Notes under the pieces: model-generated | Database searches by the model: none | Seen by the model: the letters and a program-made list of their open reading frames with translations, nothing else | Told to the model about the DNA's origin: nothing | Shown here: positions 43,486 to 52,692 of the stretch, one piece after another | Layout: every line of letters begins with the position of its first letter | How positions within the stretch are numbered: the stretch's first letter is position 1 | Origin: Mesorhizobium hawassense | GTDB lineage: Bacteria > Pseudomonadota > Alphaproteobacteria > Rhizobiales > Rhizobiaceae | NCBI RefSeq assembly: GCF_003289945.1 | Contig: NZ_QMBP01000019.1 | Location: forward strand, 62,001-126,000 | Direction of reading: 5' to 3' | DNA: 64,000 nucleotides | Position numbers and translations under genes: made by a program

Positions 43486-44691
43486 ATGAAAACCTATTCC
43501 GACTCCGGCTCCAACACCACGATCCGCGAGCGTCTGGGGCTGAGGCCCATCATCAACGTCTCGGGCACCATGACGGCGCTGGGCGCCTCGATCATCGTTC
43601 CCGAAGCGATCAGCGCCATGGCCGAGATCGCCTCGCAATGGGTGGAGATGGACGATCTGCAGCGCGCCGCGAGCGCGGTAATCGCGCGCCTCACCGGCGG
43701 CGAGGCCGGCTTCATCACCGCCTGCTGCGCCTCAGGCATCACCATGGCGATCGCCGGCGCGATGACCGGCACCAACCTTCTGGCGATCGAACGCCTGCCG
43801 GACGACACGGAAGGGCTGAAGTCGGAAGTCGTCATCCAGCTCGGCCATATCGTCAACTACGGCGCGCCGATCGACCAGTCGATCCGCGTCGCCGGCGCCA
43901 AGGTCATCCCGGCGGGCACGGTCAGTGTCACGCAGGACTATCACGTGCGCGAGGCGATCAATGAGCGTACGGCGGCAGCCCTTTACATCGTCGCGCATCA
44001 TACGGTGCAATACGGCATGCTTTCGCTCGAGGAATTCTGCGAGATCTGCCACGCCAAGGGTGTGCCGGTGATCGTCGACGCGGCCTCGGAATACGATCTG
44101 CGCAGCTTCCTTTCACGTGGCGCCGACATCGTGGTCTATAGCGGCCACAAATTCCTCTCCGGCCCGACCAGCGGCATCGTCACCGGCCGCAAGGACCTGG
44201 TGCGCGCCGCCTATCTGCAGAACCGCGGCGTCGCACGGGCCATGAAGGTCGGCAAGGAAAGCATTGCCGGCACCATGGCGGCGCTCGACGCCTGGGAAAA
44301 ACGCGACCATGCCGGCATCCGCGCCCGCGAGGAGGCCGCGCTCAACCTATGGAAGGATGCCCTGCAGGCCATTCCGGGCATCGGCGCCGAGATCATTCCG
44401 GATCCGACCAACAATCCGCTCGACCGCCTTCAGGTCTTCGTTCGGCCGGAAAGCCGCTTCACCGCCGCCGGCCTCGCCTCCGCGCTCGCCGCAGGATCGC
44501 CGCCCATCATCGTGCGCAACCACGAGGTCGAGCGCGGCCATTTCTTCCTCGACCCCTGCAACCTGCATCCTGGCGAGGCGGAGGTGGTTGCCCAGCAGTT
44601 GCGGGCCGTATTGACCGCGAAGGAGCGTCCCGCCGATGCGATGAAGGTCGCCCGCAAGGACTCGGCGGGCTCGCTGCGCTGGCCGGACTGA
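43486..44691 (+). CDS. PLP-dependent enzyme, SelA/DgaE-like ammonia lyase or aminotransferase class V
   Basis: 401 residues. Fold-type I PLP enzyme: TNLLAIERLPD after the first helices, VPVIVDAASEYD with Asp198 near the ring nitrogen, and the Schiff-base Lys222 in VVYSGHKFLSGPTSG. The SGHKFLSGPTSG motif is close to D-glucosaminate-6-phosphate ammonia lyase and SelA-type proteins rather than to standard aminotransferases. Last gene of the IclR-controlled operon. Substrate unknown; ammonia-lyase rather than transaminase is inference from the motif and RidA neighbour. Confidence 0.85.
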   Translation: MKTYSDSGSNTTIRERLGLRPIINVSGTMTALGASIIVPEAISAMAEIASQWVEMDDLQRAASAVIARLTGGEAGFITACCASGITMAIAGAMTGTNLLAIERLPDDTEGLKSEVVIQLGHIVNYGAPIDQSIRVAGAKVIPAGTVSVTQDYHVREAINERTAAALYIVAHHTVQYGMLSLEEFCEICHAKGVPVIVDAASEYDLRSFLSRGADIVVYSGHKFLSGPTSGIVTGRKDLVRAAYLQNRGVARAMKVGKESIAGTMAALDAWEKRDHAGIRAREEAALNLWKDALQAIPGIGAEIIPDPTNNPLDRLQVFVRPESRFTAAGLASALAAGSPPIIVRNHEVERGHFFLDPCNLHPGEAEVVAQQLRAVLTAKERPADAMKVARKDSAGSLRWPD

Positions 44692-44788
44692 CTTCCGGCG
44701 GCAAACCCGGCACGCAGCAGCTGCGACAATCCTTGCGGCCCTTGGCGAATTCCGCTAAGGCGCGCCTTTGCCGCCGGGGAGCGATACC

Positions 44789-45286
44789 TTGACCGATCAG
44801 CGTGCCGACGTCGCCATCATCATGGGCAGCCAGTCCGACTGGGCGACGATGCGCCACGCGGCGGAAACGCTGGAGGCGCTCGGCATTCCGCACAAAAGGC
44901 TGATCGTCTCCGCCCACCGCACGCCCGACCGCCTCTATGACTTCGCCAAGGGCGCCAAGGCGGCCGGCTTCAAAGTGATCATCGCCGGCGCCGGCGGCGC
45001 GGCGCATCTGCCAGGCATGACGGCGGCGATGACGCCGCTGCCGGTCTTCGGCGTTCCGGTCGAATCCAAGGCGCTGTCCGGCCAGGACTCGCTGCTTTCC
45101 ATCGTCCAGATGCCGGCCGGCATCCCGGTCGGCACGCTGGCGATCGGCAAGGCGGGCGCCGCCAACGCGGCGCTTTTGGCCGCCGCCGTGCTGGCGCTCA
45201 ACGACGACAAGCTCGCGGCCCGGCTCGACGCCTGGCGGTCGGCACAGACCGCCAAGGTCGCCGCCGAACCGACGGACACGCCGTGA
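44789..45286 (+). CDS. purE: N5-carboxyaminoimidazole ribonucleotide mutase
   Basis: 165 residues from a TTG start at 44789, chosen because GGGGAG lies upstream and it gives the family N-terminus TDQRADVAIIMGSQSDW; no ATG is available. SAHRTPDRLYDFAKGAKAAG, AGAGGAAHLPGMTAAMTPLPVFGVPV are purE motifs. Converts N5-CAIR to CAIR in purine synthesis. Its stop overlaps the GTG start of purK (GTGA). Confidence 0.93.
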   Translation: MTDQRADVAIIMGSQSDWATMRHAAETLEALGIPHKRLIVSAHRTPDRLYDFAKGAKAAGFKVIIAGAGGAAHLPGMTAAMTPLPVFGVPVESKALSGQDSLLSIVQMPAGIPVGTLAIGKAGAANAALLAAAVLALNDDKLAARLDAWRSAQTAKVAAEPTDTP

Positions 45287-46359
45287 GCCTGGCCCCCGGA
45301 TCGACCATCGGCATCATCGGCGGCGGTCAGCTCGGTCGCATGCTGGCGATGGCTGCCGCCCGCCTCGGCTACCGCATCCTCGTCCTGGAGCCCCAGGCCG
45401 ACTGCCCGGCCGCGCAGGTCGCCAGCCGGCAGATCGTCGCCGCCTATGACGATACGGCGGCACTCGCAGAACTCGCTGCCGCCAGCGACGTCGTGACCTA
45501 CGAATTCGAGAATGTCCCGGTCGCCGCCGCCGAAACGCTGGCGGCAAGGGTTCCGGTCTATCCGCCGGCACGCGCGCTCGAAGTGGCGCAGGATCGCGTC
45601 ATCGAGAAGAGTTTTTTGAACGGCATCGGCATTCCCACAGCCGAATTCTGTCCGGTCGACAATGACGACCAACTGACCGAGGCGTTGCGGAAGTTCAACG
45701 GCAGCGGTGTGCTGAAAACCCGCCGCATGGGCTATGACGGCAAAGGCCAGCGCGTCTTCCGCAATATGGAAACCAGCGGCTTTGCCGGCATCTGCGAGGC
45801 GATGGGCAATGTGCCGCTGATCCTGGAATCGCTCGTTGCCTTCGAGCGCGAGATTTCGGTGATCGCCGCGCGCGGCCGGGACGGCAACGTCGCCGCCTTC
45901 GATCCGGCCGAGAACGTGCATCGCGAAGGCATTCTGCGCACGTCGACGCTGCCAGCCGCGATCGGGCCTGAAACGGCAGCGGCGGCCAAGGATGCGGCCG
46001 CGAAAATCCTTGCGGCGCTCGACTATGTCGGCGTCATCGGCGTCGAGTTCTTCGTCCTCGCCGATGGTTCGCTGCTGGCAAACGAGCTGGCGCCGCGCGT
46101 GCACAATTCCGGCCACTGGACCGAGGCTGCCTGCGTTATCTCGCAATTCGAGCAGCATATCCGCGCCGTCGCCGGCCTGCCGCTGGGCTCGCCCGCCCGG
46201 CATTTCGACTGCGTGATGGAAAACCTGATCGGCGACGACATGCTGAAGGTCCCGGCGCTGCTGGCCGAGCCCGACCTGATGCTGCATCTCTACGGCAAGG
46301 CCGAGTCGCGGCCCGGCCGCAAGATGGGCCATTTCACCCGCCTCATCAGGCCGAAATAA
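45283..46359 (+). CDS. purK: N5-carboxyaminoimidazole ribonucleotide synthase
   Basis: 358 residues. ATP-grasp enzyme: IGIIGGGQLGRMLAMAAARLGY start, VTYEFENVP, LKTRRMGYDGKGQ and VGVIGVEFFVL plus NELAPRVHNSGHWTEAACV. Start codon GTG at 45283 overlaps the purE stop by four bases, so the pair is translationally coupled. Confidence 0.95.
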   Translation: MSLAPGSTIGIIGGGQLGRMLAMAAARLGYRILVLEPQADCPAAQVASRQIVAAYDDTAALAELAAASDVVTYEFENVPVAAAETLAARVPVYPPARALEVAQDRVIEKSFLNGIGIPTAEFCPVDNDDQLTEALRKFNGSGVLKTRRMGYDGKGQRVFRNMETSGFAGICEAMGNVPLILESLVAFEREISVIAARGRDGNVAAFDPAENVHREGILRTSTLPAAIGPETAAAAKDAAAKILAALDYVGVIGVEFFVLADGSLLANELAPRVHNSGHWTEAACVISQFEQHIRAVAGLPLGSPARHFDCVMENLIGDDMLKVPALLAEPDLMLHLYGKAESRPGRKMGHFTRLIRPK

Positions 46360-46363
46360 CGCC

Positions 46364-46786
46364 CTACTGAAGATCCTGGTCGTCGCCCGCGTCCGAGCCG
46401 GCGCAGCTCGGATCGCTCAGCTTGCAGTTGGCATCGGAGGTGAGCTGCTTTGTGCGCTCCGTGGTGAGCTTCGTCAGGCACTGCGACACCTCCATCGGGT
46501 GGATGGAGCCGCCTTCGCTGTCGGCGGTCGCATAAGCGCATTCGGCGTCGCGAAAAACGATCCAGGCGCGCTGCGCCGTCTGCAACAGCTTGTTCGAGGC
46601 CTGGTCGTTGTGGCTGACGATAGTCTTATAGGCGGCATTGAGCTTGGCATCCGCGACCTGAAAGTCGGCATCGGCGCAGATGTTCATCATCGACTGGCTG
46701 TCGTCGCTGCGGTCGCAATCTTCGCCAAAGGCGGGCGGAGCGGTCGCCAAAAGGACGAGGCAGGCGGGCAGAAAGAGGCGGCGCAT
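46364..46786 (-). CDS. LprI/DUF1311-family secreted protein (paralog 2)
   Basis: 140 residues. Signal peptide MRRLFLPACLVLLATAPPAFG; mature part DDSQSMMNICADADFQVADAKLNAAYKTIVSHNDQASNKLLQTAQRAWIVFRDAECAYATAD, the DUF1311 pattern with several Cys. ATG 46786 follows CTGGAG; 46810 is the longer in-frame alternative. Paralogue of 31782. Probably periplasmic. Confidence 0.8.
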   Translation of the reverse strand: MRRLFLPACLVLLATAPPAFGEDCDRSDDSQSMMNICADADFQVADAKLNAAYKTIVSHNDQASNKLLQTAQRAWIVFRDAECAYATADSEGGSIHPMEVSQCLTKLTTERTKQLTSDANCKLSDPSCAGSDAGDDQDLQ

Positions 46787-46914
46787 GGGAATCTCCAGTC
46801 GCTTGAGCATGGATCACCATCCCAGTCGCCCTTGAGTCGCGCAATGCCGCGCCGCCGGGATGGCGAATATTTGATGGATCGCGCCATTTGCCCTATTGCG
46901 GCACCGTCACGTGG

Positions 46915-46943
46915 TTGACACAGACAACACTCCTCGTTTATGA
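46915..46943 (+). promoter_or_regulatory. Sigma-70-like promoter of rpmJ
   Basis: TTGACA (46915-46920), exactly 17 bases, TTATGA (46938-46943). A strong match to the housekeeping consensus, 87 bases upstream of the rpmJ start. Confidence 0.75.
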
Positions 46944-46957
46944 GCCACCGCAAGTTC

Positions 46958-46987
46958 AAAGGCGCGCTTTTTCCGGGCGCGCCTTTT
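46958..46987 (+). other. Leader hairpin between the promoter and rpmJ
   Basis: AAAGGCGCGC, 9-base loop, GCGCGCCTTT then T AAA. Ten-base stem with a short T-run. It would be transcribed directly after the promoter at 46915, so it could be a leader attenuator; terminator strength looks moderate because the T-run is only four. Confidence 0.6.
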
Positions 46988-47029
46988 AAAATTCGGCCCG
47001 GGACGGGCCCTGACCGAACAGGCAAGACC

Positions 47030-47155
47030 ATGAAGATCAAGAATTCGCTCAAGGCGCTCAAGGCGCGTCACCGCGACAACCGGCTGGTTCGCCGCAAGGG
47101 ACGCATCTACATCATCAACAAGACCGCTCCGCGCTACAAGGCGCGCCAGGGCTGA
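47030..47155 (+). CDS. rpmJ: 50S ribosomal protein L36, cysteine-free type
   Basis: 41 residues, MKIKNSLKALKARHRDNRLVRRKGRIYIINKTAPRYKARQG. This is the C-minus form that lacks the zinc-binding Cys set, as in YkgO-type L36. Component of the large subunit. Has its own promoter and leader hairpin. Confidence 0.95.
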   Translation: MKIKNSLKALKARHRDNRLVRRKGRIYIINKTAPRYKARQG

Positions 47156-47262
47156 GGCTTGCGCGCGGCGTCCACGCCGCGTTTGATGTCGAGCGCCGGC
47201 GCGCCGGCGCTCTCACGCTAAAATCACTTTGACGATCCGCCGTCCGGGATTAGATTCCTGTG

Positions 47263-47883
47263 ATGCGGATTCGTTTTGCATTTTTCACCGCTCTTTTGCT
47301 TTCCGGCGCGGCTTTGCCTGCGGGAGCAGAAACGGTGCCGGGTGCGCTGCCTCCAGACGCCGCGCCGCCCGCCGCGACACCGCCGCCGGCCGCCCCGACC
47401 AGGCAGGGCCGCCTCGACCAGCTCTTCGGCGAGTTGAAGCGCGAGCGCAACGAAAAGGCCGCCGAGCGCATCGCCGGCCGCATCTGGAACGAGTGGAACC
47501 AGTCCGGCAGCGCCTCGATCGACCTGATGATGCGATGGGCGCAAAAGGCGACCGAGGACCAGAAATTCGACGTCGCGCTCGATTTCCTCGACCAGGTCGT
47601 GACCTTGCAGCCCGACTACGCCGAAGGCTGGAACCGCCGCGCCACCGTGCATTTCCTGATGAAGAACTACGGGAAGTCGATGGCCGACATCGACCGCACC
47701 CTGCAGCTCGAGCCGCGCCATTTCGGCGCGCTCTCCGGCCTCGCCCAGATCATGGCCGAGACCGGCCACAAACAGTCGGCGCTAGAAGCCTGGCAAAAGG
47801 TGCTGGCCATCTATCCGATGATGCGCAGCGCCCAGAACCAGGTGTCGACGCTTTCGGAAGAGCTGGCCGGCGAAGGTATTTAG
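47263..47883 (+). CDS. Secreted TPR-repeat protein
   Basis: 206 residues. Signal peptide [22 protein letters not shown], a Pro/Ala-rich linker (about 25-48), then TPR-like helices: [57 protein letters not shown] and [14 protein letters not shown]. Probably a periplasmic scaffold or partner protein. GTG at 47260 is an alternative start. The tandem repeat begins directly after the stop. Confidence 0.82.
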
Positions 47884-47923
47884 GCAGTAGGAATTGGGCA
47901 GTAGGGCTTAGGGGAAAGAGCAC

Positions 47924-48004
<81 letters not shown>

Positions 48005-48037
48005 AACTAATTCCCCTCCCCACCCGTATTACCCCGC

Positions 48038-49102
48038 ATGAACCTCATCTGCGCCGCCCTCCTCTTCCTCGTCGCGCTCCTCTTTGCCTTCGCCGGCGTC
48101 ACCCGCGCCGGCGTCTGGTCGATCGAGCGCCGCAACCCGCCCGTCGGCGAATTCGCCGAGATCGACGGCGCGCGCATCCACTACGTCCATATCCTGGCGC
48201 CGGCCGGCGCCGACCTGCCGCCGGTGGTCTTCATCCATGGCGCCAGCGCCAATCTCAAGGACCAGATGGTGCCGCTGAAGCCCCTGCTCGAGGGCCGCGC
48301 CGAAATGCTGTTCCTCGACCGCCCGGGCTTCGGCTGGTCGGAGCGCGGAGACAATGAAGCGCTTGCAGCGCAGGCGGACACCATTGCCGCGCTGATGGAC
48401 CGCCTCGGCATCGCCAAGGCGGTCATCGTCGCGCACTCCTTCGGCGGCGCGATCACCACGGCCCTCGCCCGCCAACATTCCGAGAAGACGTTGGGGCTGG
48501 TTTTCATCTCGCCCGCCACGCACCCCTGGCCGGGCGGTGCCACCGCCTGGTATTACAAGCTGACGGCGATGCCGGTGGTCGGCTGGCTGTTTTCCGAAAC
48601 GCTCGCCTATCCGGCCGGCATGCTGCAGATCCGCAACGCGACGGCATGCGTCTTTTCACCCAACAACCTGCCTGACGATTACATCGGCAAAGCCGCGATC
48701 CCGCTGGTGCTCAGGCCATCCGCCTTCCGCGCCAACGCTCGCGATGTCGCCCAGCTCTACGACTATGTCCGCGCTGCCTCGCCTGCCTACCGTGAGATCA
48801 AGGCGCCGTCCGTCGTCATCTCGGGCGATCACGACAAGGTGGTCTATGCCACCATCCATTCTGTCGGGCTGGAGCGCGACATCCCCGGCGCCGAGCTGGT
48901 CTGGGTCCATAATCTCGGCCACAAGCCGGACTGGATCGCGCCCGACCTCGTCGTCGGCGCCATCGAGAAAGTGGCCGGCGCGCCGATCGACTTGCAGGCT
49001 TTGGCAAAGGTCGTGGAAGGCCGTATCGCCGGCGATGCCTATCACGACGCAAAATGCCCCGACATCAAAGTGCCTGACGCTGAACTCGCGCCGACTTTAT
49101 GA
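48038..49102 (+). CDS. Alpha/beta hydrolase with N-terminal membrane anchor
   Basis: 354 residues. N-terminal hydrophobic helix (AALLFLVALLFAFAGVTRAG) and nucleophile motif IVAHSFGGAIT; oxyanion VFIHGASANL, Asp in ISGDHDKVV and His in HNLGHKPDW form the triad. Likely envelope-bound esterase/lipase. Its start lies 33 bases after the heptamer repeat. Confidence 0.88.
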   Translation: MNLICAALLFLVALLFAFAGVTRAGVWSIERRNPPVGEFAEIDGARIHYVHILAPAGADLPPVVFIHGASANLKDQMVPLKPLLEGRAEMLFLDRPGFGWSERGDNEALAAQADTIAALMDRLGIAKAVIVAHSFGGAITTALARQHSEKTLGLVFISPATHPWPGGATAWYYKLTAMPVVGWLFSETLAYPAGMLQIRNATACVFSPNNLPDDYIGKAAIPLVLRPSAFRANARDVAQLYDYVRAASPAYREIKAPSVVISGDHDKVVYATIHSVGLERDIPGAELVWVHNLGHKPDWIAPDLVVGAIEKVAGAPIDLQALAKVVEGRIAGDAYHDAKCPDIKVPDAELAPTL

Positions 49103-49130
49103 GTTTGCATTGCAGTCGCGAACGGCCTCA

Positions 49131-49321
49131 GGTCGGCGCTGCCCCTCATCGCCCTGCCGGGCACTTCTCCCCGTATAGTGACGGGGAGAAGGAACGCTGC
49201 AATCGACTGTTTCGCCATTCATCAACGAAGCAGGTCGGGTGCAGAGTTTGCGGCCAGTCCTCTTCTCCCCGTCACTATACGGGGAGAGGGTGCCGGCAGG
49301 CGGATGAGGGGCAGCACCGAC
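49131..49321. repeat. Inverted-pair intergenic repeat, copy 2 of 2
   Basis: Left half TCGGCGCTGCCCCTCATCGC, ...CTTCTCCCCGTATAGTGACG; right half GTCACTATACGGGGAGAGGG, TGCCGGCAGG, ATGAGGGGCAGCACCGA. The halves are inverted copies spanning about 190 bases, the same family as 8666. Confidence 0.85.
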
Positions 49322-49386
49322 ATTGAAAGCTTTCACGCGGCGATCGCGACCGAGCCCTTTGCCGACCTGGCCGGCAATTCACCCGG

Positions 49387-50814
49387 CTAATGGGTGTCCG
49401 ACCCCACATACGCAATCCGCAGCATGTTGGTCGAACCCGGCGTCCGCAGCGGCACGCCGGCCGTGATGATGACGCGGTCGCCCGGCTTGCCGAAACCTTC
49501 TTCCAGCGCGATGCGGCAGGCCCGGTCGACCATGTCGTCGAGATCGGTGGCATCCGGCGAAACGACGCAATGCGTGCCCCACAGCAGCGACAGCCGGCGC
49601 GCCGTGTTGAGGATCGGCGACAGCGCCACGATCGGCACCTGCGGCCGCTCGCGCGCGGCGCGCAGGCCGGTGGTGCCCGACGCGGTGTAGGAAATGATCG
49701 CCGACAGTTTCAGCGTCTCGGCGATCTCGCGCGCCGCCAGCGAAATGGCGTCGGCGCCGGTCGCTTCCGGTTCCGAACGCTGCGCGTTGATGATGCCGGC
49801 GTAAGTCGGGTCGGCTTCCACCTTGGTGGCGATGCGGTTCATCATGGCGACCGCTTCGACCGGATAGGCGCCAGCCGCGGATTCGGCCGAAAGCATGATC
49901 GCGTCCGCGCCTTCGAAGACGGCGATCGACACGTCGGAGACCTCGGCGCGGGTCGGCACCGGCGCGGTGATCATCGATTCCAGCATCTGCGTCGCGATCA
50001 CCACTGGCTTGCCGGCGCGGCGCGCCGCGCGCGTGATCTGCTTCTGGATGCCGGGCACCGCTTCGATCGGCATCTCGACGCCGAGATCGCCGCGGGCAAC
50101 CATCAGCGCGTCGGAGAGTTCGATGATTTCGGGCAGCCGCGCCACCGCCTGCGGCTTTTCGATCTTGGCCATGATCAGCGCCCGACCGCGCGCGATCTTG
50201 CGGGCTTCCGCCAGATCCTCCGGCCGCTGCACGAAGGACAGCGCCACCCAGTCGACGCCGGTGGCAAGCACCGCGTCGAGATCGGCGCGGTCCTTCTCGG
50301 TCAGCGCGCCGACCGGCAGGTCGGTGTCGGGCAGGCTGACGCCCTTCTTGTCGGAAATGCCGCTGCCGGCAACCACGGTGCAGGTGATCGACTTGCCGTC
50401 GCTCTTTATCGCCTTCAGTTCGAGCTTGCCGTCGTCGATCAAAAGACGGTGACCGGCCTCGACCGAGCTCAGGATCTCGGGATGCGGCAGATAGACCCGC
50501 TTCGACGTGCCGGGTTCCGGATTGTCGTCGAGCGTGAAGGTTTGCCCGGGAGTCAGCGCTTCCTTGACGTTGGCGAACTTGCCGACCCTGAGCTTCGGAC
50601 CCTGCAGGTCGGCAAGGATGCCGATCGGCCGGCCTACGGCGGCCTCGACGGCGCGGATGCGGCCGACCAGCGTGCGCATCAGCTCGTGGTCGGTATGGCT
50701 CATATTGATGCGGAAGACATCGGCGCCCGCTTCGAAAAGCTTCTTCAGCATTTCCTCGGAGGAGGAAGCCGGACCGATGGTGGCGAGGATCTTGACCTTG
50801 CGGTTGCGTCTCAT
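49387..50814 (-). CDS. pyk: Pyruvate kinase
   Basis: 475 residues. RNRKVKILATIGPASS start, GADVFRINMSHTDHE, IMAKIEKPQAV (family motif), VARGDLGVEM (active-site loop) and TASGTTGLRAARERPQVPI in the C-domain. Final glycolytic step from PEP to pyruvate. Overlaps the DUF1036 gene by four bases (ATGA). Confidence 0.97.
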   Translation of the reverse strand: MRRNRKVKILATIGPASSSEEMLKKLFEAGADVFRINMSHTDHELMRTLVGRIRAVEAAVGRPIGILADLQGPKLRVGKFANVKEALTPGQTFTLDDNPEPGTSKRVYLPHPEILSSVEAGHRLLIDDGKLELKAIKSDGKSITCTVVAGSGISDKKGVSLPDTDLPVGALTEKDRADLDAVLATGVDWVALSFVQRPEDLAEARKIARGRALIMAKIEKPQAVARLPEIIELSDALMVARGDLGVEMPIEAVPGIQKQITRAARRAGKPVVIATQMLESMITAPVPTRAEVSDVSIAVFEGADAIMLSAESAAGAYPVEAVAMMNRIATKVEADPTYAGIINAQRSEPEATGADAISLAAREIAETLKLSAIISYTASGTTGLRAARERPQVPIVALSPILNTARRLSLLWGTHCVVSPDATDLDDMVDRACRIALEEGFGKPGDRVIITAGVPLRTPGSTNMLRIAYVGSDTH

Positions 50815-51299
50815 TGACTGTTTGTTCCCGGGGCGGGGGTCGCTGGCGCGCCTCCCGTTGCGGGCTCGTCGGTCAGTTGGACCATCCAGCTGGCCTGCTC
50901 GCCCGTGTCATATTCCTGAAATCCGGCGCGTTGGAAGCCCCGGGCGACGCAATCATTCACGCCGGCGATCTTGAACTCTTTTTCGGCGACGCACATGTTG
51001 ATCGGGCCGTCCCAGCGCCCGCCGCGTTCGGCGTCTTCTGCATAAAGATAGTAAAACCTTGATGACAGCGGACCCTCGATCAGCGTCTTGCAGGTCGATC
51101 CTTCGATGTGCCACCAGCCCTCGGTGATCCAGCCGGCCTTGGCGCGATAGCCGATGCCGACGCCCACCAGATTTTGCGTTGCGTTGCAAACGCGGAAGTC
51201 GGCACGGGCCGGCGAGGTTGCGCCAATCGCGCCCAATCCCGCGCCGATGATCAGCAACGGCACGGCCAGGCGCTTGCGCAACCGACCGTCAGAACCCAT
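50811..51299 (-). CDS. DUF1036 secreted protein
   Basis: 162 residues. Signal peptide RKRLAVPLLIIGAGLGAIGATSPARA; DUF1036 pattern ADFRVCNATQNLVGVGIGYRAKAGWITEGWWHIEGSTC with paired Cys and YYLYAEDA. Stop overlaps the pyk start, so cotranscribed. Function unknown. ATG 51299; longer start at 51329. Confidence 0.85.
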   Translation of the reverse strand: MGSDGRLRKRLAVPLLIIGAGLGAIGATSPARADFRVCNATQNLVGVGIGYRAKAGWITEGWWHIEGSTCKTLIEGPLSSRFYYLYAEDAERGGRWDGPINMCVAEKEFKIAGVNDCVARGFQRAGFQEYDTGEQASWMVQLTDEPATGGAPATPAPGTNSQ

Positions 51300-51534
51300 C
51301 GCAGATCCCCTTGCGAACCACATTTGCATCTCTCGAAGCCCTTTTCAGCAAACTCCGGTCGCATGTCAACGCGCCGTTTTGTTCAATTCCAATCGATTTA
51401 GAAGGGCCGGCCGCGCAATTTCTTGTCCCGTCGGGGATTTTTTGCAGAAACCTTGGCCAAACAACGGCATTGCGCCAGTGTCCTCTTCGTGGAATGACGA
51501 TACCACATCGAAGCCGCCACCCCCTTTTCAGCTG

Positions 51535-52332
51535 ATGACCCGATCCACAGTTTTCGCGCCGTTCGACATTGTCGAGGGCGACCGCAAGAAAGGCATCGTG
51601 CTTCTGGCCGATCACGCCCGCCGCGACCTGCCCGAGGAGTATGGCAGCCTCGGTTTGCCGACGTCCGAATTCGACCGTCACATCGCCTATGACATCGGCG
51701 TCGAGACCGTGACGCGCGAGCTGGCGGCAGCGCTCGACGCGCCGGCCGTGCTTGCCGGCTTCTCCAGGCTGCTGATCGATCCCAACCGGGGCGAGGACGA
51801 CCCGACCATGATCCGCCAGCTCTATGACGGCACTGTGGTGCCGGGGAATTATCCGATTGCCGAGGACGAGCGCGAGCGGCGGCTCGACCGCTTCTACCGG
51901 CCCTATCACGACGCCGTCGGCGCGATGATCGCCTCGGTCGCCCATGCCTCGGGCAAAGCGCCGTTCATCTTCTCGGTGCATTCCTTCACGCCGGCGATGC
52001 AGGGTTTTGTCCGCCCCTGGCATGTCGGCGTGCTGTGGGACCGCGACGATCGCGTGGCGCGGCCGCTGATCGACATGTTGGCGCAGGACAAGTCGCTGAT
52101 CGTCGGCGACAACGAACCCTATGACGGCGCGCTGCGCGGCGACACCATGTTCCGCCATGCCATCGTCAATGGCTACGCCCATGCGCTGATCGAGATCCGC
52201 CAGGACCTGATCGCCGAACGCGCCGGTGCCGTCGCCTGGGCCGAGCGGCTGGCGCCGATCGTTGACGCCATCGACCGCCGTGCCGATATACATGACGTGA
52301 AAATATTCGGCTCGCGCACCGGACCGGTGTGA
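51535..52332 (+). CDS. N-formylglutamate amidohydrolase family protein
   Basis: 265 residues. VLLADHARRDLPEEYGSLGLPTSEFDRHIAYDIGV with the metal-binding His/Asp and RFYRPYHDAVGAMI, IFSVHSFTP. Matches the DUF3830/HutG-like NFGase family, which releases formate from N-formylglutamate in histidine degradation or related amides. Substrate uncertain. Start chosen as ATG 51535; an in-frame upstream extension to 51154 is unlikely. Confidence 0.88.
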   Translation: MTRSTVFAPFDIVEGDRKKGIVLLADHARRDLPEEYGSLGLPTSEFDRHIAYDIGVETVTRELAAALDAPAVLAGFSRLLIDPNRGEDDPTMIRQLYDGTVVPGNYPIAEDERERRLDRFYRPYHDAVGAMIASVAHASGKAPFIFSVHSFTPAMQGFVRPWHVGVLWDRDDRVARPLIDMLAQDKSLIVGDNEPYDGALRGDTMFRHAIVNGYAHALIEIRQDLIAERAGAVAWAERLAPIVDAIDRRADIHDVKIFGSRTGPV

Positions 52333-52359
52333 AGGGCCGTAAAGGCCGGGAGTTCCTGA

Positions 52360-52668
52360 ATGACCGAGCTCAGCAACGACCAGAAGCGCGATTTCGAGGC
52401 AGCCGCTTTCCGCAGGCTGGTGCAGCATCTGCGCGAACGCGGCGATGTCCAGAACATCGATCTGATGAACCTCGCCGGCTTCTGCCGCAACTGCCTATCC
52501 AATTGGTATCGCGAAGCCGCCGACGCCGGAGGCGTGGCGCTGACAAAAGACGAGTCGCGCGAGATCATCTACGGCATGCCCTATGCCGAATGGCAGGCGC
52601 TCAACCAGATCGAGGCGTCGGAAGCCAAGAAGGCCGAGTTCGAGGCAAGGCGACCGAAGGATCACTAG
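52360..52668 (+). CDS. DUF1244 protein
   Basis: 102 residues. FRRLVQHLRERGDVQNIDLMNLAGFCRNCLSNWYREAADAGG, the DUF1244 signature with CRNC metal-binding-like pair, then a helical tail. Family function unknown; ends KDH. 27 bases after the NFGase gene, so likely one operon. Confidence 0.9.
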   Translation: MTELSNDQKRDFEAAAFRRLVQHLRERGDVQNIDLMNLAGFCRNCLSNWYREAADAGGVALTKDESREIIYGMPYAEWQALNQIEASEAKKAEFEARRPKDH

Positions 52669-52692
52669 CGACGCCGAACGCCTTCGAGATTT

